Source of the DNA: Anaerolineae bacterium
GTDB taxonomy: Bacteria > Chloroflexota > Anaerolineae > DRVO01
Assembly (NCBI GenBank): GCA_012719195.1
Contig: JAAYAV010000160.1
Span: 1 to 16,360, forward strand
Length of the DNA stretch: 16,360 bases
Reading direction: 5' to 3'
Below the pieces are notes generated by a model. That model was not told where the DNA came from. It ran no database searches and saw nothing but the letters and a program-made list of their open reading frames with translations. A program made the position numbers and the translations under genes. Every line of letters starts with the position of its first letter. The stretch's first letter is position 1. Below, piece after piece: positions 1 to 7,805 of the stretch.

Positions 1-917
1 GGGTTGCGCACCATAACCATGCGCTCGCCCGGGAACGGCGTCTCCACCTTCCAAGCCCAGAGCACGGGCAGGTCGGGGTTGTTCTGGTCATCGTTGCGGT
101 TGGCAAACAGCTCGTACCAAGCCTCGAACCCGGCTTCCTTCACCTTCGCCGCCAGTTCGTCGGCATCGGCGTACTTGGGGTGGAACTGCTGTAGGTAGTG
201 CTTGGGGGCAAGTATCCCGTTACCGTTGAAGGCCATGCTTTCGATGAGGATGCCGTGCGGCTTCACGAAGCTGAAGTCCACGGTGTAGTCATCTACCTTC
301 GTCACGACCGGCGGCTCGCCGCCCGAGGTCACCCAGTTGGGGAAGGTAGGCGACAGCTCCTCGTTGAGGGCAATGTCCTCGTACCAGAACATAATGTCGT
401 CCACCGTGAACGGCTCGCCGTCCGACCAGCGCGTGCCTTTGCGCAGGTGGAAGGTGTAGGTTAGTCCGTCCTCGGAGACTTCCCAGCCAGTCACCAGGTT
501 GGCAATGGGCTCCAGCCTGCCGCTGCGATAGTCCCAGCGAACGAAGTTGTCCCAGACGATCACCCGGTTGCCGGTGAGGTCAGCGGGCCCGGTAAGCACT
601 CGGTGCAGGTCGCCCGAGTACTCGCCTGCCTCTTCAATGCACTCCACCACGAAGGGCTCCGACGGCAAGCGCTCCTCCACGGGCGGTAGTTCGCCGGCGG
701 TAACCTTGGCCGCCAACAGCGGCGACTCCGAGTACTTGGAGGACGCTGTCGGTGCCTCGGCCTCAGCAGCTGGCGCTTGGGTGGCGGCCGGAGCAGCCGG
801 AGCTTGGGTCGGCTCGGCGGGAGCGCCGCCACCACCGCAGGCGGCCATGGCCGTTGCCGTAGCTGCCAACCCCGAAACACGCAGGAAGTGCCGACGAGTC
901 ACGACTGAATCCGTCAT
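1..917 (-). CDS. ABC transporter solute-binding lipoprotein, SBP_bac_5 (DppA/OppA) type; C-terminus cut by window edge
   Basis: About 305 N-terminal residues are visible; the frame is still open at base 1. The ATG at 917 follows a good Shine-Dalgarno (GGAGAGGTGATCGCT then ATG). The N-terminus has a twin-arginine motif TRRHFLR (residues 7-13) and a lipobox ending at Cys27 (MAAC), so this should be a Tat-exported lipoprotein held outside the membrane. An Ala/Pro/Thr linker of roughly 45 residues follows. The SBP family 5 signature is clear in the segment containing RWSDGEPFTVDDIMFWYED. Further on, the PKHYL...FHPKYADADELAAKVKEAGFE stretch closely parallels the full-length gene just upstream (3207-1165), so the two are tandem duplicates. 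The family captures peptides or oligosaccharides for ABC import; the ligand cannot be told from sequence. No permease or ATPase gene is in the window; they may lie beyond base 1. Confidence 0.9.
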   Translation of the reverse strand, partial: MTDSVVTRRHFLRVSGLAATATAMAACGGGGAPAEPTQAPAAPAATQAPAAEAEAPTASSKYSESPLLAAKVTAGELPPVEERLPSEPFVVECIEEAGEYSGDLHRVLTGPADLTGNRVIVWDNFVRWDYRSGRLEPIANLVTGWEVSEDGLTYTFHLRKGTRWSDGEPFTVDDIMFWYEDIALNEELSPTFPNWVTSGGEPPVVTKVDDYTVDFSFVKPHGILIESMAFNGNGILAPKHYLQQFHPKYADADELAAKVKEAGFEAWYELFANRNDDQNNPDLPVLWAWKVETPFPGERMVMVRN

Positions 918-1125
918 AGCGATCACCTCTCCTTCATCTACCGGCTCGGCCGCAGCGCCGAGTCGGGTGGTCACCAGAACTGGTACCGGCGTGGTGCCCG
1001 AGAGTCTGGCCCGAACTGCGCCGAGCGGCCAGGATTGCGACACAACCAGGCCGTCGGGGACAGGGCCGTCGCCGACTAGCGGCGCTCCCAATGGCGGCGA
1101 GTCAACGAGCGAGGAGCGAAGCCGT

Positions 1126-1138
1126 GGGGCTCCGCCCC
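1126..1138 (-). terminator. GC hairpin just after the full-length solute-binding protein gene (weak terminator candidate)
   Basis: A perfect 5-bp inverted repeat (ggggc-tcc-gcccc on the plus strand) lies 26 nt beyond the stop codon at 1165. No U-tract follows it on the minus strand, so it may only be an mRNA-stabilising or attenuating hairpin between the two tandem genes. I see no convincing promoter in the rest of the 247-bp gap (918-1164), so both genes may share one transcript. Confidence 0.3.
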
Positions 1139-1164
1139 TCACCAGGAAACAGGTCGCTGCGGAA

Positions 1165-3207
1165 CTACTCAGCCTTGCGCCACATCTGGAACGGGTAGCT
1201 GATGGACTCGTGCAAGGTGGTGTAGTCGCCTACAGCCTTCTCCATGACGTTCATCATGGTGTTGTGCTTGACCATGGGCAGGATGTCGACGTAGACGGCG
1301 CCGAGCATGTACACTTGCTCGTTGTGCTGATCCAGGATCTTGTGTCCCAGTTCCTCGCGCTTGGCGGCATCAGGCTGGGTCTTCAGCTCCTCGAACCAGG
1401 CCACCAACTGCTTCATCTCGTCGGTGGGCTCCACGCCTTCCTTGCCGCCGCTGCTAACCCACTGGCCGTAGCCTGTGGCCATGTAGCTGTTCTGGTACGG
1501 CACGTAGAAGTCCGGCGCCAAGGTCCAGTGAATCTCGTCAATGCCGTAGGCGGGCATGTCAACCTCGTTGGCCAACACGCGCTCGCCCCACAGCGATCGT
1601 TCGACCTCCTTTGCCTGAGCATCCAGGCCGACGGCCTGCCAGTAGTTCGCTATCTGGGTGAAGATGTCGATGGCAGGCGTGCCCAGCTCAGCCGGATAGG
1701 TCTCCGACACGAACCGTACCCGGTTGCCGTCGGGGCCAATGCGATAGCCTTCCGCGTCCCGCTGGTCGAGCCCCATTCCGTCCAGAAGCTCGTTGGCCCT
1801 GTCCGGATCATACTCAATGGCGGTAGAGCCGTAGCCTTCCTTCCAGTACAGGCCGCCCGGGCGGCTGACGGGGTTCATGGGCGTGCCCAGGCCAAACCAG
1901 AAGAGGTCGTTCATCTCCGGCCGGTTGATGGCGTGGGAAAGGGCGTGACGGAACTCCTTCGTGTTGAAGAGCTGCCGCTTCACTTCGTCCTTGACACCGA
2001 GGTTGATGAACTGGACGGGGAAGGATCCGCCTGTCCACTGAAGGACGGTGTAATTGCCCTTGTCCTCGTTCTCCAGCAGCAAGGAGTAGTTGGCGAAGCC
2101 CATGTGCCGGTACTGGTAGTCAACCTCACCGGACATGGCGCGCATCAGGGCCAGTTCCCCTTGCTGAACCAGCTCGCTCGTGAAGCGGTCGAAATAGGGC
2201 AGCTGCTGCCCCTCGGTGTCCACCTTCCAGTAATAGGGGTTGCGGGTTGCCAGCAACCGACCCTCGGCAGGGTCCACGTCTACCTTCCAGGCGGAGACCG
2301 TCGGCCGATCCGGGTTCGTCCAGGTCTGGCTGCGAGCGCCGAGAAGCTGGTACCAGTTCTCGAAGCCGGCATCCTTCACCATCGCCGCCAGCTCATCGGC
2401 ATCGGCATAGGTGGGATGGAACTGGGAAAGGTAGTGCTTGGGCACGATGATCTCCGGGCCGCGGAAGGCCAGGTAGTCCATCAGCAGCCCGTAGGGAGCG
2501 GCGAATTTGAACTCAACGGTGTAGTCGTCGACCTTCGTTATCACCACGGGCTCTTCCGCCGCCGTGAGCCAGGTCGGGAACGCCGGGGAGTACTCCTCAT
2601 TGAGGGCCAGGTCCTCGTACCAGAAGAGGAGGTCGTCGGCCGTGAAGGGCTCGCCGTCCGACCACCTCAGACCAGGGCGGAGCGAGAAGGTGTAGATGCT
2701 GCCGTCTTCAGAGACGGTCCAGTCGCTGGCCAGGTTGGGGCCGATCTGGATCTCGCCGGTGCTGTAGTCCCAGGTCACGAGGCTCTCGTGCACCTGGTTT
2801 GTGAAGTCCCAGGCGTCGCCGATGGTGGTGTTGCACCGGCGTATGTCGCCCGAGTACTGGCCCACCTCATATATAGGCGTGACGATCAGCGGCTCCACCG
2901 GCAGTCGCTCTTCAACTGGAGGCAGTTCCCCTGCTGCCACCTTCTCGGCCAGCATGGGCGCTTCCTTGAACTTGGACTCCGGAGCGGCCACCTCAGGCGC
3001 CGCCGTGGGGGCCGCAGTCGGTTCGGCTGCGGGCGCTGTAGTAGCAGCGGGGGCGGTGGTAGCCGCCGGGGCGGTGGTCGCCTCGGCTGGGGGTTCGGCG
3101 GGGGCAGTGGTTGCAGTCGGGGCAGCGCCGCCGCAAGCGGCCACCAATCCGGTACCGGTAGCCAATCCAACCACAGTGATGAAATCGCGACGAGTGAACT
3201 TGTCCAT
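1165..3207 (-). CDS. ABC transporter solute-binding lipoprotein, SBP_bac_5 (DppA/OppA) type
   Basis: The product has 680 residues. I chose the ATG at 3207 because it opens a classical Tat signal (TRRDF, residues 5-9), a hydrophobic stretch and a lipobox LVAAC with Cys25, and because GGGAGGT lies upstream. The open frame continues 59 codons further up but that part has no signal-like or family-like sequence. Residues 26-77 form an Ala/Thr/Pro linker with TTAPAATTAPAA repeats, typical of lipoproteins from Chloroflexota and actinomycetes. The SBP family 5 core follows, with PGLRWSDGEPFTADDLLFWYED (about 178-199) and the ATRNPYYWKVD element later on. It should bind a peptide, oligosaccharide or similar solute outside the cell for an ABC importer. 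It is the longer-range neighbour of lysK, but a 511-bp gap with its own promoter separates them, so I infer a separate unit. Confidence 0.92.
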   Translation of the reverse strand: MDKFTRRDFITVVGLATGTGLVAACGGAAPTATTAPAEPPAEATTAPAATTAPAATTAPAAEPTAAPTAAPEVAAPESKFKEAPMLAEKVAAGELPPVEERLPVEPLIVTPIYEVGQYSGDIRRCNTTIGDAWDFTNQVHESLVTWDYSTGEIQIGPNLASDWTVSEDGSIYTFSLRPGLRWSDGEPFTADDLLFWYEDLALNEEYSPAFPTWLTAAEEPVVITKVDDYTVEFKFAAPYGLLMDYLAFRGPEIIVPKHYLSQFHPTYADADELAAMVKDAGFENWYQLLGARSQTWTNPDRPTVSAWKVDVDPAEGRLLATRNPYYWKVDTEGQQLPYFDRFTSELVQQGELALMRAMSGEVDYQYRHMGFANYSLLLENEDKGNYTVLQWTGGSFPVQFINLGVKDEVKRQLFNTKEFRHALSHAINRPEMNDLFWFGLGTPMNPVSRPGGLYWKEGYGSTAIEYDPDRANELLDGMGLDQRDAEGYRIGPDGNRVRFVSETYPAELGTPAIDIFTQIANYWQAVGLDAQAKEVERSLWGERVLANEVDMPAYGIDEIHWTLAPDFYVPYQNSYMATGYGQWVSSGGKEGVEPTDEMKQLVAWFEELKTQPDAAKREELGHKILDQHNEQVYMLGAVYVDILPMVKHNTMMNVMEKAVGDYTTLHESISYPFQMWRKAE

Positions 3208-3718
3208 AGCCACTTTGACCTCCCTCAAGCACGAGAGTGCACAAACCGTGCCTAAGCGCGCCTGTTGTCCGGCGGCATGCGATGAACTAGGTTCTGTCTC
3301 CGGTACACCTCCCTCTAGAACTGCTCTGGGCCTCGGAAATCGCAAGAGCACCGTCCGGACCAGAGACGGTCTGACGGTGAGCACCTTAGGCCGGTGGTCA
3401 GGGTATGCGCGGAGGGCCGAGAGGCCTGCTCGGGCCCATGAGTCCCAACCGGTGTCACATCCGCCTGCGGGAGCGTCCCGAGCGAACAGGAGTCGCCCTC
3501 CCCCGGGGCTTCCGCGAAGACGCTGACCAGTCTCGCGCTGCCGTTCACCGACCGAGAACCATTGCCCGGTGGCGAAGTCCAGCAGCCAGAGAACACACCA
3601 AGTATAGGCCGGCGGCGGCGGCTCTTCAAGGGGTCAGGTGTCGAAAAAGGGAAACTGCGGAGGGACTGCCCCACTGGTTCAGGCAGACGTTACTCAACGC
3701 CGCAACCTCGCTCGGCGG
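3208..3718 (-). promoter_or_regulatory. 511-bp intergenic region with a long structured 5' leader of the solute-binding protein gene
   Basis: No supported gene lies here. On the minus strand it holds a promoter (3601-3629) and then about 390 nt of untranslated leader. Two strong hairpins are visible in the leader. One is a nested stem at 3349-3379: a 7-bp outer helix (3349-3355 with 3373-3379) around a 4-bp inner helix (gacc/ggtc). The other spans 3414-3437: an 8-bp helix with one bulged base and a 7-nt loop. I do not recognise a T-box, lysine, SAM, TPP or cobalamin riboswitch core. I see no convincing intrinsic terminator for lysK in the first 100 nt after its stop. Confidence 0.5.
3601..3629 (-). 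promoter_or_regulatory. sigma-70-like promoter for the solute-binding protein gene
   Basis: On the minus strand TTGAAG (3629-3624) and TATACT (3606-3601) are separated by exactly 17 nt. Transcription would start near 3594, about 390 nt before the ATG at 3207. The -10 box stands out against a GC-rich background. Confidence 0.6.
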
Positions 3719-4777
3719 CTAGCGGGGAGCCAAGTCGGCGACCAGATGGCGCAGGGCTTCGGTCAGCACCGTGATCGTGCGCCGGTACTCGTCGAGCTCA
3801 ATGTGCTCGTCGGGGGTGTGGTCGAGGTCCGAGTCGCCGGGACCGTAGGCGACGATGGGGCACTGCCACGCCGGCCCGACGACGTTCATATCCGAGGTGC
3901 CCGTCTTCACGGTGAAGCGAGGCTGGCCGCCCTGCGCCCGGATGGCGGCCAGCAGAGCACGCACCAGCGGGTTGTTCTTGTCCGCTCGGTAGGCCGCCTC
4001 GTACCCTCGGAAGGCGACCTCAGCCGTTCCCGCCGCGGCGCGCGCCGCCTCCTGGAAGGCATCCGCCGGGAAACCCAGCGGCAACCTCAGCGCGATCCCC
4101 ATGGTGGCCCACTCCACAAGCCCGTCGCTACCAGAAGCCATCGACCGCAGGGCGCAGTCAACCCTGTCGAAGCGGCGGGTCTCGGCGGCACCGTAGGCTT
4201 CGGCGAACCCTTTGGCCCACAGCCAGTAGTTGATCGCCCGCTCGCAGGCCGTCTCCTCATCGCGGGCGCTGTGGGCGGCGCCGAGCGAGACGTGGTAGTC
4301 GATCAGTAGGCGACCCTTGTACCCGACGGTGATCCGATCTCCGCCGCTAGGCTCGCCGATGATCACCGCCGCCGGCCGGTAGCGGTCCAGGACATGCCGG
4401 GCCCCGGCCGAGGTCGCCGCCTCCTCCTCCACCGCCCCTACTACCACCAGCTTCACGCCCGGGGGCAGGCCCACCGCGGCCGCCGCCAGGATGAAGTTGG
4501 CCAGTGGCCCCTTGGCGTCCACCGCCCCCCGCCCGTACAGACGGACGCCCTCTCGGCGCACCGGTATGTGACCAGGCACCGTATCCATGTGGCCCAGGAG
4601 CACCACCTCGATCGGCCCCTCACCGCGCTCGCCCACGGCGTTGCCCGCCTCGTCCACCCGGGCGCGGAATCCCAGCCCCTCCATGGCCTGAACCAGGTAG
4701 GCCGCCAGTGCGTCCTCCTGGCCGGACAGGCTGGGGATGGCCAGCATCCGCTCCAGAAGGACCACCGGGTCCGGCAT
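3719..4777 (-). CDS. lysK: [LysW]-lysine hydrolase (LysK, M20-type zinc carboxypeptidase)
   Basis: This 352-residue enzyme performs the last step of the LysW pathway, cleaving the isopeptide bond to release lysine from the C-terminal Glu of LysW. The M20 di-metal motifs are visible: GHMDTVPG at 62-69 (His63, Asp65), the metal Asp87 in AVDAKG, the Glu pair around 117-118 (VEEEA), Glu142 in GEPSGG and a C-terminal His320 in LDHTPDEHIEL. The KTGTSDMN segment at 291-298 is typical of LysK/ArgE-like LysW hydrolases. I chose the ATG at 4777 because it overlaps the lysJ stop by one base (TGATG), which implies translational coupling; the frame runs further up only as a shadow inside lysJ. It is the last gene of the operon. 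In organisms without a separate arginine set the same enzyme can also release ornithine. Confidence 0.93.
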   Translation of the reverse strand: MPDPVVLLERMLAIPSLSGQEDALAAYLVQAMEGLGFRARVDEAGNAVGERGEGPIEVVLLGHMDTVPGHIPVRREGVRLYGRGAVDAKGPLANFILAAAAVGLPPGVKLVVVGAVEEEAATSAGARHVLDRYRPAAVIIGEPSGGDRITVGYKGRLLIDYHVSLGAAHSARDEETACERAINYWLWAKGFAEAYGAAETRRFDRVDCALRSMASGSDGLVEWATMGIALRLPLGFPADAFQEAARAAAGTAEVAFRGYEAAYRADKNNPLVRALLAAIRAQGGQPRFTVKTGTSDMNVVGPAWQCPIVAYGPGDSDLDHTPDEHIELDEYRRTITVLTEALRHLVADLAPR

Positions 4778-5946
4778 CACGCCAGGACCTCGGCCACTGC
4801 CTCGGCGACACGATCGAGGTCCTCCAGCTCGATGACCAGCGGCGGCAGGAAGCGCAGGACGGTGCTGCCCGCCGGTAGCGCCAGAACCCCCTTCTCCATC
4901 AGGGCCTGCAGGTACGGCTGCACCTTGGTGCGGCACTCAATCCCCACCATCAGCCCCAGGCCGCGCACCTCGCGTATGGAGCGGGCATTGATGCTCCGCA
5001 GGCGATCACGGAAGTAGTGCCCCTTCTCGGCTGCCTGGCGCGGCAGGCCGGTGCGCTCCAGGTAGTCGAGCACCGCGATGGAGGCGGCGCAGGCCAGAGG
5101 GTTGCCGCCGAAGGTGGAGCCGTGGAGCCCCGGGTGCATGGCGTCTCTGACCGTATGGTTGAAGGACACGGCGCCCATGGGTACCCCGCCGGCGATGGAC
5201 TTGCCCATGCACATCAGGTCGGGAACGAGATCATGGTGCTCGCAGGCGAACATGCGGCCGGTGCGGCCGAAGCCCGTCTGTACCTCATCCACCACCAGCA
5301 ACGCCCCGCACTCAGTGCATAGAGCGCGCAGACCCTGCAGGTACTCGGCGCTCCCCGGCCGAACGCCGCCCTCGCCCTGGACCACCTCCACCACCACCGC
5401 GGCGGTGTCCTCCCCGATCGCCCCTGCCGCCGCCTCCAGGTTGTCGTAAGGAACGTGCGCGACTCCCGGAATGAGCGGCTGGAATGGCTCGCGGTAGGCC
5501 TTCTCCCAGGTGAGGCTAAGGCTGCCCAGAGTGCGGCCGTGGAAGCCGCGCATGGTGGCCACAATGCCCGTGCGGCCGGTGGTCACCCGGGCAAACTTCA
5601 GGGCCGCCTCGACCGCCTCCGTGCCGGAGTTGCAGAGAAAGCTGTGGTCCAGCCCCGGGGGAGTGAACCGAGCCAGGTGTTCCAGCAGCTGGGCCCGCTT
5701 GTCGTTGTGAAACACCTCGGGACAGGTGATGAGGGTGCGGCTCTGATCGAGAATCGCCTGCACTACGTCCGGATTGCTGTGGCCCAGGTTGGCCACACCG
5801 TGCCCGCCGACGCAGTCAATGTACTCCCGCCCGGCATCGTCCCAGACGTGGGCACCCATCCCTCGGACCACGGTGATGCCCCGCTTCGGGTACACTCCCG
5901 CGGTGTAGCGGTCTTCGATTTCGGCGTAGCTCAGGTTAGGCTGCAT
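4777..5946 (-). CDS. lysJ: [LysW]-aminoadipate semialdehyde transaminase (LysJ, class III PLP aminotransferase)
   Basis: A 389-residue class III (ornithine/acetylornithine type) aminotransferase. It converts LysW-bound aminoadipate semialdehyde to LysW-lysine, normally with glutamate as amino donor. Visible motifs are NSGTEA (106-111), GFHGRT (134-139), the PLP Asp in VVDEVQTGFGRTG (Asp220) and the Schiff-base lysine in MGKSIAGGVPMGA (Lys249). The fold is complete and of normal length. The start is the ATG at 5946, 47 nt after the lysZ stop, with a GGGGGA stretch just ahead of it. Its stop is shared with the lysK start. An acetylornithine aminotransferase would look very similar; the call rests on the surrounding lysW, lysX, lysY, lysZ and lysK genes. 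Confidence 0.93.
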   Translation of the reverse strand: MQPNLSYAEIEDRYTAGVYPKRGITVVRGMGAHVWDDAGREYIDCVGGHGVANLGHSNPDVVQAILDQSRTLITCPEVFHNDKRAQLLEHLARFTPPGLDHSFLCNSGTEAVEAALKFARVTTGRTGIVATMRGFHGRTLGSLSLTWEKAYREPFQPLIPGVAHVPYDNLEAAAGAIGEDTAAVVVEVVQGEGGVRPGSAEYLQGLRALCTECGALLVVDEVQTGFGRTGRMFACEHHDLVPDLMCMGKSIAGGVPMGAVSFNHTVRDAMHPGLHGSTFGGNPLACAASIAVLDYLERTGLPRQAAEKGHYFRDRLRSINARSIREVRGLGLMVGIECRTKVQPYLQALMEKGVLALPAGSTVLRFLPPLVIELEDLDRVAEAVAEVLA

Positions 5947-5993
5947 ACATCCCCCAGGGCCGGCGACAGCGGCCGGCGTTCGAATCCCGTCCT

Positions 5994-6806
5994 CTACTGT
6001 ACCGTGGTGCCGTGGCCGGCAAGGGCCTTACGCACCGGCTGCTCCACGCGTGCGTCGGCGAGCACCACTCTCCCCACGCCCGCCTGCACCGCTTCCACCG
6101 CGCCCAGCACCTTGACCTTCATGCGCCCTTGGGCGAGGGCCATCGCCTCCTCGGCCCTCGCCACGTCCACCCGCGGCACCAGCGAGCTCTCGTCGGGGAA
6201 GTCCCGCAGGAGGCCGGGCACGTTGGAGAGGAGCACCAGCGCCTCGGCGGCTAGCGCCTGGGCGATGGCGGCAGCGGCCCGGTCGCCGTCGACGTTGATG
6301 GCTTCGTTCTCATAGGAAAGGGCGGGTGGCGACATGACCGGTGTGTAGCCGGCGTCCATGAGCAGCGTCAGCAGGTCCGAGTTCACCTTCTCCACCTTGC
6401 CCGACAGGTCGTCGCGGATGCTGATTCGCTTGCCGTCAATCACGGCGCGGATCGCCTTCTTGCGCGGTCCCCGTAGCAGGCGGCCGTCGAGCCCGGAGAG
6501 GCCGATGGCGTTGACGCCCAGCGCCTGAAGCTTCCCGACGATCATCTTGTTCATCTTACCGCAGTAGACCATCGTGAAGATCTCCATGGTCTGCCGGTCG
6601 GTGCGCCGGCTCTGGAAGCCGGACTCCGAGGTGACGAACTGGGGCGGGTGGCCCAGCGCCTCTGCCACCCGGTTCGTCTCCGCTGAGCCGCCGTGCACCA
6701 GCACCACGCGGCGCCCCTCGGCCACGAGGCCGGCCACATCGGCGCAGACGGCGTCGTAGTCGATCCCGGCGCTGCCGCCCACTTTGACAACTATCGCCTG
6801 ACCCAT
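5994..6806 (-). CDS. lysZ: [LysW]-aminoadipate kinase (LysZ, ArgB-like amino acid kinase)
   Basis: A 270-residue amino acid kinase that phosphorylates the side-chain carboxylate of AAA carried on LysW. The nucleotide-binding start VVKVGGSAG (6-14) and VLVHGGS (35-41) are visible, as are NAIGLSGLDG (99-108), the conserved INVDGDRAAAAIA stretch (170-182), LLSNVPGLL (192-200) and the C-terminal GRMKVKVLGAVEA (227-239). The start is the ATG at 6806; the frame runs 17 codons further up but this overlaps the preceding gene and breaks the family N-terminus. The gene overlaps the 3' end of the DUF4032-like gene by 16 nt, and GGAGG lies 12 nt before the ATG, so translation is probably coupled. N-acetylglutamate kinase (ArgB) is the nearest alternative. 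Confidence 0.93.
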   Translation of the reverse strand: MGQAIVVKVGGSAGIDYDAVCADVAGLVAEGRRVVLVHGGSAETNRVAEALGHPPQFVTSESGFQSRRTDRQTMEIFTMVYCGKMNKMIVGKLQALGVNAIGLSGLDGRLLRGPRKKAIRAVIDGKRISIRDDLSGKVEKVNSDLLTLLMDAGYTPVMSPPALSYENEAINVDGDRAAAAIAQALAAEALVLLSNVPGLLRDFPDESSLVPRVDVARAEEAMALAQGRMKVKVLGAVEAVQAGVGRVVLADARVEQPVRKALAGHGTTVQ

Positions 6807-7726
6807 GACAGCAACATCCCTCCGATTCTGGCCAGGCGAGTCGCCAGCCAGTCCCAAGCCCTATGGTAGGGCTTGTCACCGTAGCGTCTGGCGTAGGATC
6901 TCGCCGCCTGCTCCAGCGAAACCTGTCCGCCGTCCCGTTCCCGCAAGTAGTGGTGGTGCTCCAGCACCCAGATGTAGAGATCACCCTCGGTGCGCCCGGC
7001 GAAGCGATCCAGGATCTTGGTACGCCGGATCACGTCCACCGTGGGCAGGTACACCTTCTCGTACCACGACCGGGCCGCGTCCTCAAAGGTGACCGGTTCG
7101 CCGCGGTCCTGACCCAAGTAGTAGCGGTGTCCCTCGATGTGGCGCTCCAGGGCGTCGTAGGCGCTGGAAGCGGTCAGCCGGATGTCTGTACCTATGATGG
7201 CGTCCAGGTGGGTACGCTCCAGGAACTGGAGATGCTCTTCCTCCACCAGCAGGCGTCGCACGTCCAGCCCGGAGTCCAGGTTCACGCGGGACGGGCAGTC
7301 TATGACGAAGGCATCGATGTACTCGGCCCCATGACGGCGGGCCACGCTCACCCGGTGGTTGCCGTCCCGCACGAAGTAGGCCTCGCCCACCTTGTACAGC
7401 TCCACCGGCGGCACGTTCTCCATCCGGTCGAAGGCGGCGGACAGGCTCTCCCAGCGGCTCTCGGTGTCGGAGCGCCGTGGCAGAAACTCGCGGTCGAAGT
7501 CCCGGTAGCGGCCCTCGCTCCCGACGATCCGCTTCAGCGGCACCGTCTCCAAGCGCCCCAGGGCACAGGTGCGCACACCTAACCGCTGCTGCACCTCCTT
7601 GAAGGAGAGCAGATCGGTGGGCTCGCCGGAGAGGACCCCGCGGATCTCATTGACGAAGGCTTGCTTGCGGGCCTCGCGGAAGTCCTGCCGCGCTTTGGAC
7701 CGCTCGCCCGGCATATGCTCAGGCAT
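6791..7726 (-). CDS. DUF4032/ParB-like nuclease-fold protein of unknown function
   Basis: The product has 311 residues. The segment PLKRIVGSEGRYRDFDREFLP (about 63-83) and the ParB/sulfiredoxin-like core with VRDGNHRVSVAR (119-130) match the ParB-like fold of DUF4032-type proteins known to me from Chloroflexota and actinobacteria. The C-terminal half (about 150-311) is rich in Arg, Tyr and acidic residues and lacks membrane segments until a short hydrophobic tail (IGGMLLSWV). I know no biochemical role for it. The start at 7726 has TAGGAG six bases upstream. It lies between a metallophosphoesterase and lysZ and overlaps lysZ by 16 nt, so it is part of the lysine transcript, but nothing in its sequence ties it to lysine chemistry. 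No helix-turn-helix or partition partner (ParA) is seen. Confidence 0.8.
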   Translation of the reverse strand: MPEHMPGERSKARQDFREARKQAFVNEIRGVLSGEPTDLLSFKEVQQRLGVRTCALGRLETVPLKRIVGSEGRYRDFDREFLPRRSDTESRWESLSAAFDRMENVPPVELYKVGEAYFVRDGNHRVSVARRHGAEYIDAFVIDCPSRVNLDSGLDVRRLLVEEEHLQFLERTHLDAIIGTDIRLTASSAYDALERHIEGHRYYLGQDRGEPVTFEDAARSWYEKVYLPTVDVIRRTKILDRFAGRTEGDLYIWVLEHHHYLRERDGGQVSLEQAARSYARRYGDKPYHRAWDWLATRLARIGGMLLSWVRR

Positions 7727-7749
7727 TGTCGCTCCTACTCCGTACAGAA

Positions 7750-7767
7750 GCGGGCCTCTGGGCCCGC
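7750..7767 (-). repeat. Intergenic GC hairpin upstream of the DUF4032-like gene
   Basis: A perfect 7-bp inverted repeat (gcgggcc / ggcccgc) with a 4-nt loop lies in the 79-bp gap between the metallophosphoesterase stop and the next start. No U-run follows, so it is more likely an mRNA processing or stability hairpin than a terminator. Confidence 0.4.
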
Positions 7768-7805
7768 CTCACGGGACGCTGCTTCCGATCTCGCCGCCGG
7801 CTGCG

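Noticed and set aside
961..990. Imperfect palindrome ggtcaccag-a-actggtacc as an operator
   Set aside because: The arms match only partly, it lies between genes without a clear promoter, and no regulator gene is nearby.
547..3255. A 902-codon open frame on the plus strand
   Set aside because: It lies antisense to both solute-binding protein genes, has no family-like motifs and is explained by the high third-position GC of the minus-strand codons.
3315..3674. 119-codon minus-strand frame in the leader of the solute-binding protein gene
   Set aside because: It spans the predicted promoter, has low-complexity Ser/Pro/Arg composition and no recognisable motif or Shine-Dalgarno.
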